A stretch of DNA of 39,520 nt from Deltaproteobacteria bacterium (lineage in GTDB: Bacteria > Desulfobacterota > Desulfuromonadia > Desulfuromonadales > Geopsychrobacteraceae), in contig JAJRWF010000039.1 in NCBI GenBank assembly GCA_024276905.1, forward strand, positions 1 through 39,520, in the 5' to 3' direction. Within the stretch, counting starts at the first letter, position 1. Every line of letters begins with the position of its first letter. This document shows positions 18,173 to 25,775 of the stretch, one piece after another. Made by a program: the position numbers and the translations under genes. The notes beneath the pieces are model-generated. The model saw only the letters and a list, made by a program, of their open reading frames with translations, was not told the DNA's origin and searched no databases.

Positions 18173-19846
18173 CTACACAAAACCCTTATCAATCGGTCGA
18201 ACTTCTTCAACCTCGCCGTCAAATATTGTCTTAGCTGCCTTGATCATCGGGTGCTCAGTCGCATTTTCACGTAACTGCTGCTGCCGACTGGTCTGCTGTT
18301 GCTGTTGCTGTTGAGCAAAACTGGGAGCAACCTCGTCCTGTTCGACCATCCGGGTTATTTCCAACCTGACCGGCTGGCCGAAATACTCCGTCACCATCGC
18401 CTCAAGCGAACTGCGTGTCTCATTATCACTCAGCAATTGCAGGTTGAACGACCCCTCCGGGTAACCGATCTTCAGCTGCGGTAACGCGAGGTTCAAGGGG
18501 TGGGCATGCTCAAGGACCGAGCCGATCGCCCGGCGCTTGCGGTTGACGAATTCAACCAGCCCCGCCCAGTCTTGCTGCTGCGTCGCAACGGGCGAGGCTT
18601 CACGCTTTTTTGGCGGCGACTCTTCCTGTGGGGGGGGAGGAGATGGAGGCGCTGTCGAAATCTCGACTTGTGCCGGTAGCGGTTGAGATGGTCCCGCGCC
18701 AGCCAATCTCTTTTCCAGCAGATCGAGCTTATGAATCAAACTACCGACATCGGCACCGCTGGGCAGACTGGCCAGCTTGACCACCGCCATTTCCATACTC
18801 AAGCGCGGATAATTTGAATGCGCAATCTGTGATTCGGTCTGCATCAGCAGGGTCAGCATCCGTTGAAGACGATCAAGATCAGTAGCAGCAGCCAGCTGTT
18901 TCAGCTCCTGCAATTCGGACTCGCTGGTCTCAAGCAGGTCGGAAGAAGCATCAACCACGGCAATAAAAAGCAACGAACGAACCAGATCAATCAACTGCTG
19001 GCAAAACTGGCGAAAAGAATGGCCCTGCTCATCAACCTGTTGCAAAATGCCCAGGCCACGTCCACCATCACCGGCAATAATCGCCTCAACCAGGTTGATC
19101 AGTAGCCGCTGGTCAACGATCCCGAGCAGACTCTGAAGCTGGACATCTTCGATCTTCTCACCACAAAAAGCGATCACCTGATCGAAGGTTGAAAGAGCAT
19201 CACGCATGCTGCCACCACCAGATCTGGCGATCATCGCCAGCCCGGCATCAGTGATACCGATCGTTTCGGCAGCAGCAATCGACTTGAGCCGGGCCGCCAC
19301 CTTGCCGAGGGTAATTTTACGAAAATCAAAACGCTGACAGCGTGACAGGATGGTGACAGGAATCTTGTGCGGTTCGGTCGTGGCAAAGATAAACTTGGCA
19401 TGGTCCGGTGGCTCTTCGAGCGTCTTCAGCAGAGCGTTGAAGGCGTTGATCGAAAGCATGTGGACTTCGTCGATGATAAACAACTTGTAACGTGAATTTG
19501 ACGGCAGGTAGCGGATATTTTCACGCAACTCGCGGATGTCATCGACACCGGTATTGGAAGCACCATCGATCTCGAAAACATCAATCCCGCGGCTGGCGGT
19601 GATCTCTTCACAGGAGGGGCAGATCCCACAAGGAGAAACGGTCTGACCCTGCTCGCAGTTGAGTGCCTTGGCGAAGATCCGCGCCGCTGAGGTCTTACCC
19701 ACACCCCGGGCACCGGTAAAGAGAAAGGCATGGTGCACCCGGTCAGACGTAATCGCATTCTTCAGCGTCTGGCTGACATGCTCCTGGCCGATCAGATCGT
19801 CAAACTGCTGGGGGCGCCACTTGCGCGCCAGAACCATGTACGACAT
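18173..19846 (-). CDS. dnaX: DNA polymerase III subunits tau and gamma
   Basis: The clamp-loader ATPase of the replisome. The full product tau is 557 residues. Walker A is GARGVGKT at 45-52, zinc ligands are Cys64, Cys73, Cys76 and Cys79, Walker B is IIDEVHML, and the sensor/arginine-finger strand is TILSRCQRF. A Pro/Gln-rich linker and a C-terminal domain for DnaE/DnaB contact follow. ATG at 19846 (MSYMVLARKWRP) is the family start; upstream codons belong to leader and SRP RNA sequence. A -1 frameshift at codon 414 would give a 415-residue gamma form ending Lys-Lys-Ala. The C-terminus has a Gln-only stretch from CAG/CAA repeats. It lies downstream of tRNA-Ser and SRP RNA. Confidence 0.97.
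   Translation of the reverse strand: MSYMVLARKWRPQQFDDLIGQEHVSQTLKNAITSDRVHHAFLFTGARGVGKTSAARIFAKALNCEQGQTVSPCGICPSCEEITASRGIDVFEIDGASNTGVDDIRELRENIRYLPSNSRYKLFIIDEVHMLSINAFNALLKTLEEPPDHAKFIFATTEPHKIPVTILSRCQRFDFRKITLGKVAARLKSIAAAETIGITDAGLAMIARSGGGSMRDALSTFDQVIAFCGEKIEDVQLQSLLGIVDQRLLINLVEAIIAGDGGRGLGILQQVDEQGHSFRQFCQQLIDLVRSLLFIAVVDASSDLLETSESELQELKQLAAATDLDRLQRMLTLLMQTESQIAHSNYPRLSMEMAVVKLASLPSGADVGSLIHKLDLLEKRLAGAGPSQPLPAQVEISTAPPSPPPPQEESPPKKREASPVATQQQDWAGLVEFVNRKRRAIGSVLEHAHPLNLALPQLKIGYPEGSFNLQLLSDNETRSSLEAMVTEYFGQPVRLEITRMVEQDEVAPSFAQQQQQQQTSRQQQLRENATEHPMIKAAKTIFDGEVEEVRPIDKGFV
18559..18627 (-). promoter_or_regulatory. Programmed -1 ribosomal frameshift signal in dnaX
   Basis: All three classical elements are present and in phase. 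A Shine-Dalgarno-like AGGAAG lies at 18627-18622. Ten bases later comes the slippery heptamer A-AAA-AAG (18611-18605), read CCA AAA AAG in frame 0. Six bases after that a 9-bp stem GCCTCGCCC / GGGCGGGGC begins, with one G-U pair (18598-18590 with 18567-18559). After a -1 slip the next codons are GCG TGA, with the TGA at 18602-18600. This mirrors the E. coli dnaX site, where the -1 frame ends at a TGA one codon later. Confidence 0.85.
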
Positions 19847-19957
19847 GGGGAGAAACTCCGCTGGCGGCCTTCGTCCCTGAGGGGGGAGGCGTTGGGTGCG
19901 AGGAGAAAACTGTGAGGTCTGTGCACACTCTCCATCGCAACAAACATTGCAGACACA

Positions 19958-20065
19958 AGTGACAGCCAGGCACCCCCACGGCACACGAAACATGCTGCTG
20001 CCGCTGCTCCCTTCCGGGCCTGACGGGGTTCACAACCGCTCGTTGCGTGGGACCCGGCTGTCACT
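19958..20065 (-). ncRNA. ffs: Signal recognition particle RNA, bacterial small type (4.5S)
   Basis: About 108 bases that fold into one long hairpin. The ends AGTGACAGCC and GGCTGTCACT are complementary. On the minus strand the apex contains the conserved SRP core: TTGTGAACC, then GTCAGGCCCGGAAGGGAGCA, which binds Ffh. It lies between tRNA-Ser and dnaX on the same strand. The exact 5' and 3' ends are estimated from the outer stem. Confidence 0.93.
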
Positions 20066-20188
20066 TCTGCCGGCAAATCAAAACAAGCTGCAGGCAATCA
20101 GCAGCCCCCAAACATCAACCCAGGAAACTGTGCCCGGGCTGATCAAAAATGTCCAGCTGCAAGGCGCCCGAAAGCCAACCGAATAAGG

Positions 20189-20205
20189 CGTACCTCAATG
20201 GTACG
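20189..20205. repeat. Hairpin in a structured intergenic patch near SRP RNA
   Basis: CGTACC-TCAAT-GGTACG is a perfect 6-bp hairpin. The bases after it (to about 20257) are also rich in short inverted pieces, such as CCTCAATGG and GTTGAGG. The patch looks like dispersed intergenic repeats common in related genomes, but only one copy is in this window, so this cannot be shown here. The surrounding 20066-20264 holds no gene. Confidence 0.3.
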
Positions 20206-20264
20206 TCGTTGAGGTGGGCTGAGGGCAACGCCGCAGATGGGCGTTTTTCATCAGCCGAGTAGAA

Positions 20265-20287
20265 TATGGCGGAGAGGGGGGGATTCG
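20265..20287 (-). repeat. Copy of the tRNA-Ser 3' end (direct repeat)
   Basis: These 23 bases are identical to 20431-20453, which is the 3' end of tRNA-Ser(GGA) including CCA and two flanking bases. The copy lies 166 bases downstream of the tRNA in its own direction. A duplicated tRNA 3' end is what integrases leave as attL/attR, but only about 143 bases lie between the copies and no integrase gene is present. It may be the scar of a lost element or a broken tandem tRNA. Confidence 0.6.
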
Positions 20288-20430
20288 GTCACTCTGTCGT
20301 CGCCATCATGGCGACTCCGGCGTAACCTCCCCTGCACTCGCTGACGCGGCCATCCGGGCCGCTCTTCTGACATTAAGTCAGCGCTCGCTCCGCTTCGAAT
20401 CCCCCCAAGGGAGAATCCGTTGCTTATTGT

Positions 20431-20520
<90 letters not shown>

Positions 20521-20585
20521 GCAGGCTGGACAAGATACACCAAGGGTCTGTGGGTGTAAAGGGTTTTTCAGAACCACGAAAAGGC

Positions 20586-20882
20586 CTAAAGCTGGCCCGA
20601 ACGGGCCGCATAACTATTGTTGGCCTGATAGACAAAAGAGAGGATTTCGGCAACCACCTGAAATAGTTGCGGGGGGATCTCCTGACCGACCGGCACCTTG
20701 CCAAGAACCTCCAGCAGATCGGCATCCTCGACGATATCAACACCGGCACGGCGGGCGGCAAGCAGAATTTTCTCCGCAAGCTCACCCCGGCCGCTGGCAA
20801 CCACCCGTGGCGCACTGCCCGGCCGATGATCATAATTCAGGGCAACCGCCTGATCTTTTTTGTGTGATTTTTCCCTGATCAT
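20586..20882 (-). CDS. FlhB C-terminal-domain homologue (FlhX-like)
   Basis: A 98-residue cytosolic protein matching only the C-terminal domain of the flagellar export switch FlhB (EscU/YscU family). Segments are KKDQAVALNYDHRPGSAPRV, VVASGRGELAEKILLAARRA, GVDIVEDADLLEVLG and VPVGQEIPPQLFQVVAEILS. It begins just after where the self-cleaving NPTH site would be and lacks it. It also has none of the four FlhB TM helices, so it cannot be the full switch. ATG at 20882 has GGGA six bases upstream and starts at the family boundary. It follows fliK on the same strand. Related small proteins sit near flagellar loci in other bacteria; the function is only partly understood. Confidence 0.87.
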   Translation of the reverse strand: MIREKSHKKDQAVALNYDHRPGSAPRVVASGRGELAEKILLAARRAGVDIVEDADLLEVLGKVPVGQEIPPQLFQVVAEILSFVYQANNSYAARSGQL

Positions 20883-20963
20883 CTTGAGTCCCGTAAAAGT
20901 GAAACCGAAGGACAACTCCTTTGCGTGGGGCGCATCTCCCCACTTTTCACACCTCAGATTTTT

Positions 20964-22544
20964 TCAAACTCTGGCGTCCAGCATCCCCTGTGAACGCGGC
21001 ACAATTTTTTCGATCAGCTCGGTGGCGGGGGATTTGGCGCCGCTGGTGAAACTGATTCCGCGCACCGGCAAGTCTCTCAACCGTTCTTTCAGTTGCCCAC
21101 ACAAGGACTGTAGAAAGGTCGCCCGAGATTGATCCTCGCAGGCAACGCGCAACAACACCCCGGAAGATTCTGACAGCATATCAACCCGCAAACTCCCAAG
21201 GGCGGACAAACGCAGATATAACGACATGCGCACCATGTCCGTATCTTCCTTCTGTTGGTCCTTTTGTTGACCCTGCTCTTCGACCAGCAGAAAACCTTCC
21301 TCGAGGAAAGAAAACGGCAGAGGGATAAAAAACAGGTTCTGTTCGGCCAGACGAACACGACTGACCTGAAACAATTCGAGTCGTTGCAGAGCTTCTTCCC
21401 CCTTGGGACCCAACGACTCCCCCTCACCCAACAGGGCCAATTTGAGACTGCTGAGTGCTTCCCTGGTCCGTCCTCGCAGCAGTTCCGCCTCAAGGTTCAA
21501 TCCGAACAGTTGTGACAGCATCCCAAGATGTTCTCCGCGGACAATGAGTTCGGGACCACCCACCAATGGCTGCATCACATTCAGGACCTGCCGGACAACC
21601 TGTTGCAACTCCTGCGGCCAGACCGGTTTTGCCGCAGCGGCAATTTCCAGCTGAACAACCAGTTTTTTCAAATGGCCAAGCAGGGCCGGAGACAGTTCAA
21701 GATCTTCGACCGGAGGGCGGTTGAGGAGAATTTTCAGGTCCTGAGTTGTGCTCTTTAACGACTGGGGCAGAACGGCCTGCCTGGCTGACAATAGAGTTTT
21801 CAATTCTGCGGCCAACTGGCGAGCCTGTTGCGGCTGCAAGGGCTGCGGAGGCTGTTCAAGCTCGGTCAGAAGACCGGCAATCCGCTCCTGCTCAACGGCC
21901 ATGAACTGGCGCATCAATTCCGGCTGCTGGCGTATCTGCATAGCCATGACTTTTAATTGCTGCGGCAGATCAAGTGCCTCAACACGGCGACTGAGGACAG
22001 TAAGCACCCGGTCAAAAGCTGTCGCCAGCGCCGGCCCATTCACAACTGCAAAGAGTGCATCAGACTGTCTGAGCTGCCCCAGAGTCACGGCAACTGACGT
22101 CAATTCCTCCACCGGCAGATCAGCGACCGGCCTCATCATTGAAGACAACTGCTCAAGCACCTGTCTCATCGGCTCAGGTTGCGGCCCTTCTTTCACCTGG
22201 AGTCGTTGCAGCAAACCGCTCCAGTCAAAAGGTTTTGCCAACAAAGGCAGCAGGGTAGCAAACCGAGAGTCGAGAGGATCAGCGAGAATTTTAAATGAAA
22301 GCCGGGGATGGGTTGTCAGTACCTGCATCTCAAGCTGTTGCCCGGTCTGCAGCTCCTGCTCGGTCAAAATCTGAAAGCGCTGGTGCTTGAGCTCCAGCAG
22401 CGCCCGGTCAAGCCCCCCCTCGACAACAGTCGCCTGCACGATCTGCTCGACGCGCAGACTATGCTGTCGTTCTTCAGCTCGGCCGGAGGTTGCAGTCGCC
22501 TGCACCACCAGATTTGTTGATATCAACGGATTCACAATCGTCAT
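20964..22544 (-). CDS. fliK: Flagellar hook-length control protein FliK-like
   Basis: A 526-residue, Gln/Leu-rich protein with low complexity through the middle (many LEQ, QQP and LKTLLSAR helices) and a more ordered C-terminal domain of about 100 residues. That domain (MSLYLRLSALGSLRVDMLSE, GVLLRVACEDQSRATFLQSL, CGQLKERLRDLPVRGISF) matches the FliK C-terminal pattern that contacts FlhB to switch export from hook to filament. The neighbouring FlhB-C homologue supports this. The N-terminus (MTIVNPLISTNLVVQAT) has no signal peptide. It diverges from the GGDEF gene, with 288 bases between. The call rests on domain layout and context more than strong motifs. Confidence 0.72.
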   Translation of the reverse strand: MTIVNPLISTNLVVQATATSGRAEERQHSLRVEQIVQATVVEGGLDRALLELKHQRFQILTEQELQTGQQLEMQVLTTHPRLSFKILADPLDSRFATLLPLLAKPFDWSGLLQRLQVKEGPQPEPMRQVLEQLSSMMRPVADLPVEELTSVAVTLGQLRQSDALFAVVNGPALATAFDRVLTVLSRRVEALDLPQQLKVMAMQIRQQPELMRQFMAVEQERIAGLLTELEQPPQPLQPQQARQLAAELKTLLSARQAVLPQSLKSTTQDLKILLNRPPVEDLELSPALLGHLKKLVVQLEIAAAAKPVWPQELQQVVRQVLNVMQPLVGGPELIVRGEHLGMLSQLFGLNLEAELLRGRTREALSSLKLALLGEGESLGPKGEEALQRLELFQVSRVRLAEQNLFFIPLPFSFLEEGFLLVEEQGQQKDQQKEDTDMVRMSLYLRLSALGSLRVDMLSESSGVLLRVACEDQSRATFLQSLCGQLKERLRDLPVRGISFTSGAKSPATELIEKIVPRSQGMLDARV

Positions 22545-22709
22545 GCTCTTCTTATCGTCAATACCTAAATCCTTCTTTAATGAACATTACCGATGTCAGC
22601 TGTCAAAATTTCGGCATTCCCAAAGGCACGAATATCCTGCCATCACAACTGCTGTCCGGCAACAGCATAACCCACTGTTAATAAAGATTATTTCACTATA
22701 GAGATCTGG

Positions 22710-22727
22710 CTGGCACAATAATCGCTA
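22710..22727 (+). promoter_or_regulatory. Sigma-54 promoter of the GGDEF gene
   Basis: TGGCAC-AATAATC-GCT matches the -24/-12 consensus TGGCACG-N4-TTGCW at 11 of 12 or 13 informative positions, with GG and GC exactly 12 bases apart. It lies about 110 bases upstream of the diguanylate cyclase start, pointing toward it. On the minus strand, GCCGATAA at 22803-22810 equals the sigma-28 -10 box but has no good -35, so it is not called. Confidence 0.72.
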
Positions 22728-22832
22728 TCAGAAAAACTTAGTCACAGCTAATTTCTCTTAAGAAAAACCCTGATTCTGTCGATAGGTAATGAACAAATCG
22801 CCTTATCGGCATCCAGCGAAAGGGACCAAGCG

Positions 22833-23816
22833 ATGACAGTCACCGCCCTGATCATATCAACCAGCAACCCGCCCCGCGGAGCCCTGGAGAAAAAAGTCCG
22901 GAATACCGGCGTCTTTGACCGCACCATCGTTTGCAGTAGCGGCGAAGACGTGATAGCCGAACTGAAAAATCAGACGGTTGATATGATCTGCTGGGCATTC
23001 GGTATAAATGACGAACCGACCGACTGGCTTGAAGCCCTGCGCATAAATCCGGCTTGGGCCGACCTGCCGCTACTGGTTTTCACCAAAGAGGGCGATCAGG
23101 AACATCGCCTGCGCGGACTTGAACTGGGTGCCTGTGACAGCGTGACCTTTGTTACACCGACCGCCGAACTGGCGGCACGTATGCGTGGACACATCAAACG
23201 TTCGGAACAGATTACCCGTTTGCGAAATCGCAGGGCGGAACTGGCACAAATGGCATTGAACGATCCCTTGACCGGGCTTGGGAACCGGGCCTCATTCGAC
23301 CTGCGGCTTGGTCAAGAGATTGCCCGCAGTCGCCGCAGTGGAAATTCCTTCGGGCTGATGATGATTGATCTCGATCATTTCAAGTGGTTTAACGACTGCT
23401 ACGGACACCAGGCCGGCGACACGATCCTCAAAGCGGTCGCCAAGGTCCTCGCCGAAACAGTTCGTGATTCAGATGTTGCCTGCCGCTATGGCGGAGAAGA
23501 GTTCGCTATCATTCTTCCAGGCACAACCGCAACCAGTGCCCGGCGACTGGCGGAGCGCTTGCATGAAGCCATTTCCACCCTGTCGCGCGACCTCTGGCAG
23601 GACGAGAAATCCCTGACTGCCAGTATCGGCCTGACCTGCTTTGATGGCTCACGTCTTGCCGGCAGTGGCGAACTGGTCAGTGAAGCTGATGCCGCACTCT
23701 ACCGGGCAAAAAACAATGGTCGTAATTGTACAGAAATATACTTGCCGGAAACATCGCAGCTACCGCTGACCTTTGACTATCACCTTCAGGGGCCAACTCC
23801 TCTCCAGGCCCATTAA
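22833..23816 (+). CDS. Diguanylate cyclase with degenerate receiver domain
   Basis: Makes cyclic di-GMP from two GTP. The C-terminal GGDEF domain (about residues 140-305) has NDPLTGLGNRASFD, MMIDLDHFKWFNDCYGHQAG and the active loop RYGGEEFAIIL. RxxD (RDSD) just upstream is a product-inhibition I-site. The N-terminal 120 or so residues have a receiver-like layout but lack the usual phosphoryl Asp (the strand reads VDMICWAFG) and the conserved Lys (VTFVTPTAEL). It is therefore unlikely to be controlled by ordinary phosphorylation. Start ATG at 22833 follows GAAAGGGACC. The sigma-54 promoter and the place between FliK and PilZ genes point to motility control. Confidence 0.93.
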   Translation: MTVTALIISTSNPPRGALEKKVRNTGVFDRTIVCSSGEDVIAELKNQTVDMICWAFGINDEPTDWLEALRINPAWADLPLLVFTKEGDQEHRLRGLELGACDSVTFVTPTAELAARMRGHIKRSEQITRLRNRRAELAQMALNDPLTGLGNRASFDLRLGQEIARSRRSGNSFGLMMIDLDHFKWFNDCYGHQAGDTILKAVAKVLAETVRDSDVACRYGGEEFAIILPGTTATSARRLAERLHEAISTLSRDLWQDEKSLTASIGLTCFDGSRLAGSGELVSEADAALYRAKNNGRNCTEIYLPETSQLPLTFDYHLQGPTPLQAH

Positions 23817-23853
23817 AAAAAGCCCGCTGTCTCCCAGGAGATGGCGGGCTTTC
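23815..23853 (+). terminator. Intrinsic terminator of the GGDEF gene
   Basis: AGCCCGC-TG-TCTCC pairs with GGAGA-TG-GCGGGCT around a short loop and is followed by TTTC. An A-run precedes it. It starts right after the stop codon, so it is very close-coupled; the A/T tracts on both sides could let it work in either direction. Confidence 0.85.
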
Positions 23854-23864
23854 ACTCTGTTACC

Positions 23865-24007
23865 AGTGTTCCGTGCGGTTAATTCTGCCTTCTCATTCCG
23901 GCCCTTTTGGCTGCACGGCTTAACTCAGGCCAGGTCTGCGTCGGCGCTCCTTGTCCGCAGCTAAGATGACCCAGAATCAATTGACCCAACCAACCAAACG
24001 TGACACT
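23865..24007. repeat. Short TIR repeat (MITE-like), copy 1
   Basis: 143 bases beginning AGTGTTCCGTGCGGTTAATT and ending in GTGACACT. It is clearly homologous to 25149-25311 along its length but lacks about 20 internal bases. The ends are imperfect inverted repeats. It has no open frame. It ends five bases before the PilZ stop codon, filling most of the gap between the GGDEF terminator and that gene. No clear target duplication flanks it. Confidence 0.8.
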
Positions 24008-24012
24008 GCACT

Positions 24013-24681
24013 TCAGGACGAACCGACTCCCATCATATGCACCTTGAGCCGTAACTGCTTGCGCTGTTCGGCAAAACAGTAGGCGACGATTGCATCCTGA
24101 TCTTCCTCTTCGATATCAACATAGCGCAGAGCGAGTTGTGTCGCTCCAGCCAACGTGAAGGTGCGAATAACTATCGCGGCACATTCAATCACCCGCGGAC
24201 GCGGCGCATCAAGAATAATTTCCAGACCGACCTTACTCCCCTCGCGCATCTTTTCCTTGACCGGGATACGGATCCCGCCACCGCTGATATTCACCGGCGC
24301 CTGCACCGACAGCGCATTGGCATTCTCGATATCGATCGGCCAGTAACTGACCGACAGATCGGCATCAACTCGAAAGTAGGCACGTTTCTGGGTCTGGCTG
24401 AAGGATTCAAGTGCGCGCAGCTGTAACTTGGTGTCACTGACAACGCTGAGAACCTCGGCGTTAAGAGTCTGCGACGAACCGTTCGGAGCAAGAAAGGAGA
24501 TACGACAACCGGACTGGTCATCAAAAGTAGCTGGCTGAAGTTGGTCGGGGAGAAAAGTCACTTCGAACACCGGCGGCTCGCTCGCCAGGGCAACACCGTC
24601 AACAACTGTCGACTCAGCCCCGTTGCGCGGCAACGTCACTTGTACAACCCGGTATTCTTTAAGATGATCCAGTGCAGACAT
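24013..24681 (-). CDS. PilZ-domain protein (YcgR/DgrA-like c-di-GMP receptor)
   Basis: A 222-residue cytosolic protein with an N-terminal YcgR-like beta domain (FEVTFLPDQLQPATFDDQSG, CRISFLAPNGSSQTLNAEVL) and a C-terminal PilZ domain. The two c-di-GMP-binding motifs are seen: an Arg-rich RAYFR in SQTQKRAYFRVDADLSV, and NISGGG (D/NxSxxG type) in APVNISGGGIRIPVKEKM. Such proteins act as flagellar brakes by binding the motor when c-di-GMP is high. It is the last gene of the flagellin-fliD-fliS-fliT run, and the GGDEF gene converges on it from the other strand. Start ATG 24681; the gap to the FliT-like gene is 38 bases. Confidence 0.9.
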   Translation of the reverse strand: MSALDHLKEYRVVQVTLPRNGAESTVVDGVALASEPPVFEVTFLPDQLQPATFDDQSGCRISFLAPNGSSQTLNAEVLSVVSDTKLQLRALESFSQTQKRAYFRVDADLSVSYWPIDIENANALSVQAPVNISGGGIRIPVKEKMREGSKVGLEIILDAPRPRVIECAAIVIRTFTLAGATQLALRYVDIEEEDQDAIVAYCFAEQRKQLRLKVHMMGVGSS

Positions 24682-24719
24682 GAACGACCCGTGGCAGGAG
24701 CCAATAGTTGAATCAGGCG

Positions 24720-25136
24720 TTATCCAACCCCCCGAAGACCTCGTTGATCAGGGGCCGGAGACGCATAGCCGACAAGAAAAGTCCGACCACCCCGTAACTG
24801 ATCAAGCTCGGCGGAAGTAACGGCCATCATGCCATGGATTTTGGGCAAAAGCAACTTGTTGAGATCAAGGATCGTATTAATAAAACCCTGCCGTATCTGA
24901 TAGAGGCGATGTTCTTCCCAGAGAGACAGATCGTCCTTGAGCAGCGGCAATAACAACTCATCCTGGCGACTTGCAGCAACCTGCAACTGTTGTTGTCTGG
25001 CAATATGTTCATGCACACGAACCGGCTCACAGCCTTCCAGGATGCCGGTCAATTTTTCGGCATGCTGTAACAGTTCACGATACTGCTCAACCGAAAAAGC
25101 CAGCAGTTTTTCCGTCTGGGGGTTGAATCCGGCCAT
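24720..25136 (-). CDS. FliT/FlgN-like flagellar export chaperone (probable)
   Basis: A 138-residue all-helical protein in the slot after fliS where fliT usually sits. It has heptad-like helices (TEKLLAFSVEQYRELLQHAE, ARQQQLQVAASRQDELLLPL, RQGFINTILDLNKLLLPKIH) as in FliT/FlgN chaperones, but little fixed sequence. The C-terminal 25 residues are Pro/Gly-rich and look disordered. ATG 25136 follows GGGAGG at the right distance; the GTG at 25142 overlaps that ribosome site and is rejected. The site itself begins directly at the edge of the short repeat that ends at 25149. Function is by context and shape. Confidence 0.68.
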   Translation of the reverse strand: MAGFNPQTEKLLAFSVEQYRELLQHAEKLTGILEGCEPVRVHEHIARQQQLQVAASRQDELLLPLLKDDLSLWEEHRLYQIRQGFINTILDLNKLLLPKIHGMMAVTSAELDQLRGGRTFLVGYASPAPDQRGLRGVG

Positions 25137-25148
25137 TGTCACCTCCCT

Positions 25149-25311
25149 AGTGTCCCGTGCGGTTAATTCTACCTTCTAATTCTGGCCCTTTTGGCCGCGT
25201 GGTCTACGTTTCGCTTCCTCGGCTTAACTCAGGCTAGACCTACGTCAGCGTGCCTTGACCACAACCAAAATGTCTCAGAATTAATTGGCACAACTAACCA
25301 AACAGGACACT
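25149..25311. repeat. Short TIR repeat (MITE-like), copy 2
   Basis: 163 bases with ends AGTGTCCCGTGCGGTTA and, inverted, AGTGTCCTGTTTGGTTA. These match except at the marked few positions. It is homologous to 23865-24007, with about 20 extra bases near the middle. It lies between fliS and the FliT-like gene. One edge supplies two bases of the fliS TAG stop, and the other edge abuts the ribosome site of the next gene. It has no coding capacity, so it depends on a transposase elsewhere. I cannot name the parent IS. Confidence 0.85.
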
Positions 25312-25735
25312 AGAGGGCAGCAGCAATGCTGCTGCCGGTAGACTCGCTCGATGGCTGCTTTTCCCGGGCATAAATTTTGGCCGCCTCAACCCAGGCTTCA
25401 CGTAACTCAAGAAGAATATTCTCGACCGGTTTCAGCTTTTCAGCGTCGCCCCGGGCATTGGCCGCCGCCAGCTCACGGACCATAAAATCGTAGAGACGAC
25501 CCAGATCGACGGCAATCTCCCCCCCGATTTCGTAGTCGAGGGTATTGGAAAACTCGGTGATAATCGCCACAGCCTTGCCGATCGACCGGGTTCGCGCTGG
25601 AACATTCTTCTCTTCAATTGCTTGTTGAGCCTGCCTGACAAAACGGATTGCACCATCATAAAGAATGATCAGTACCTGCTCGGGAGACGCTGTCAGGATC
25701 TGGTTGTTCTGGTACTGGTTCATATAAGCATTCAT
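25310..25735 (-). CDS. fliS: Flagellin export chaperone FliS
   Basis: Cytosolic chaperone that keeps flagellin unfolded for export. The 141-residue protein shows the signature MNAYMNQYQNNQILTASPEQ, LILYDGAIRFVRQAQQAIEE and ALDYEIGGEIAVDLGRLYDF-type segments. The C-terminal helix EKLKPVENILLELREAWVEA is also typical. Start ATG with AAGGAG about eight bases upstream. The stop TAG at 25312-25310 lies partly in the terminal repeat of the short mobile element, so the last residues (SSIAAAL) may have been set by its insertion. The length is still normal. It follows fliD by 40 bases. Confidence 0.95.
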   Translation of the reverse strand: MNAYMNQYQNNQILTASPEQVLIILYDGAIRFVRQAQQAIEEKNVPARTRSIGKAVAIITEFSNTLDYEIGGEIAVDLGRLYDFMVRELAAANARGDAEKLKPVENILLELREAWVEAAKIYAREKQPSSESTGSSIAAAL

Positions 25736-25775
25736 ACCTTCGACTCCTTCGGTCTATTTAAAAAGGGCGCAATCG

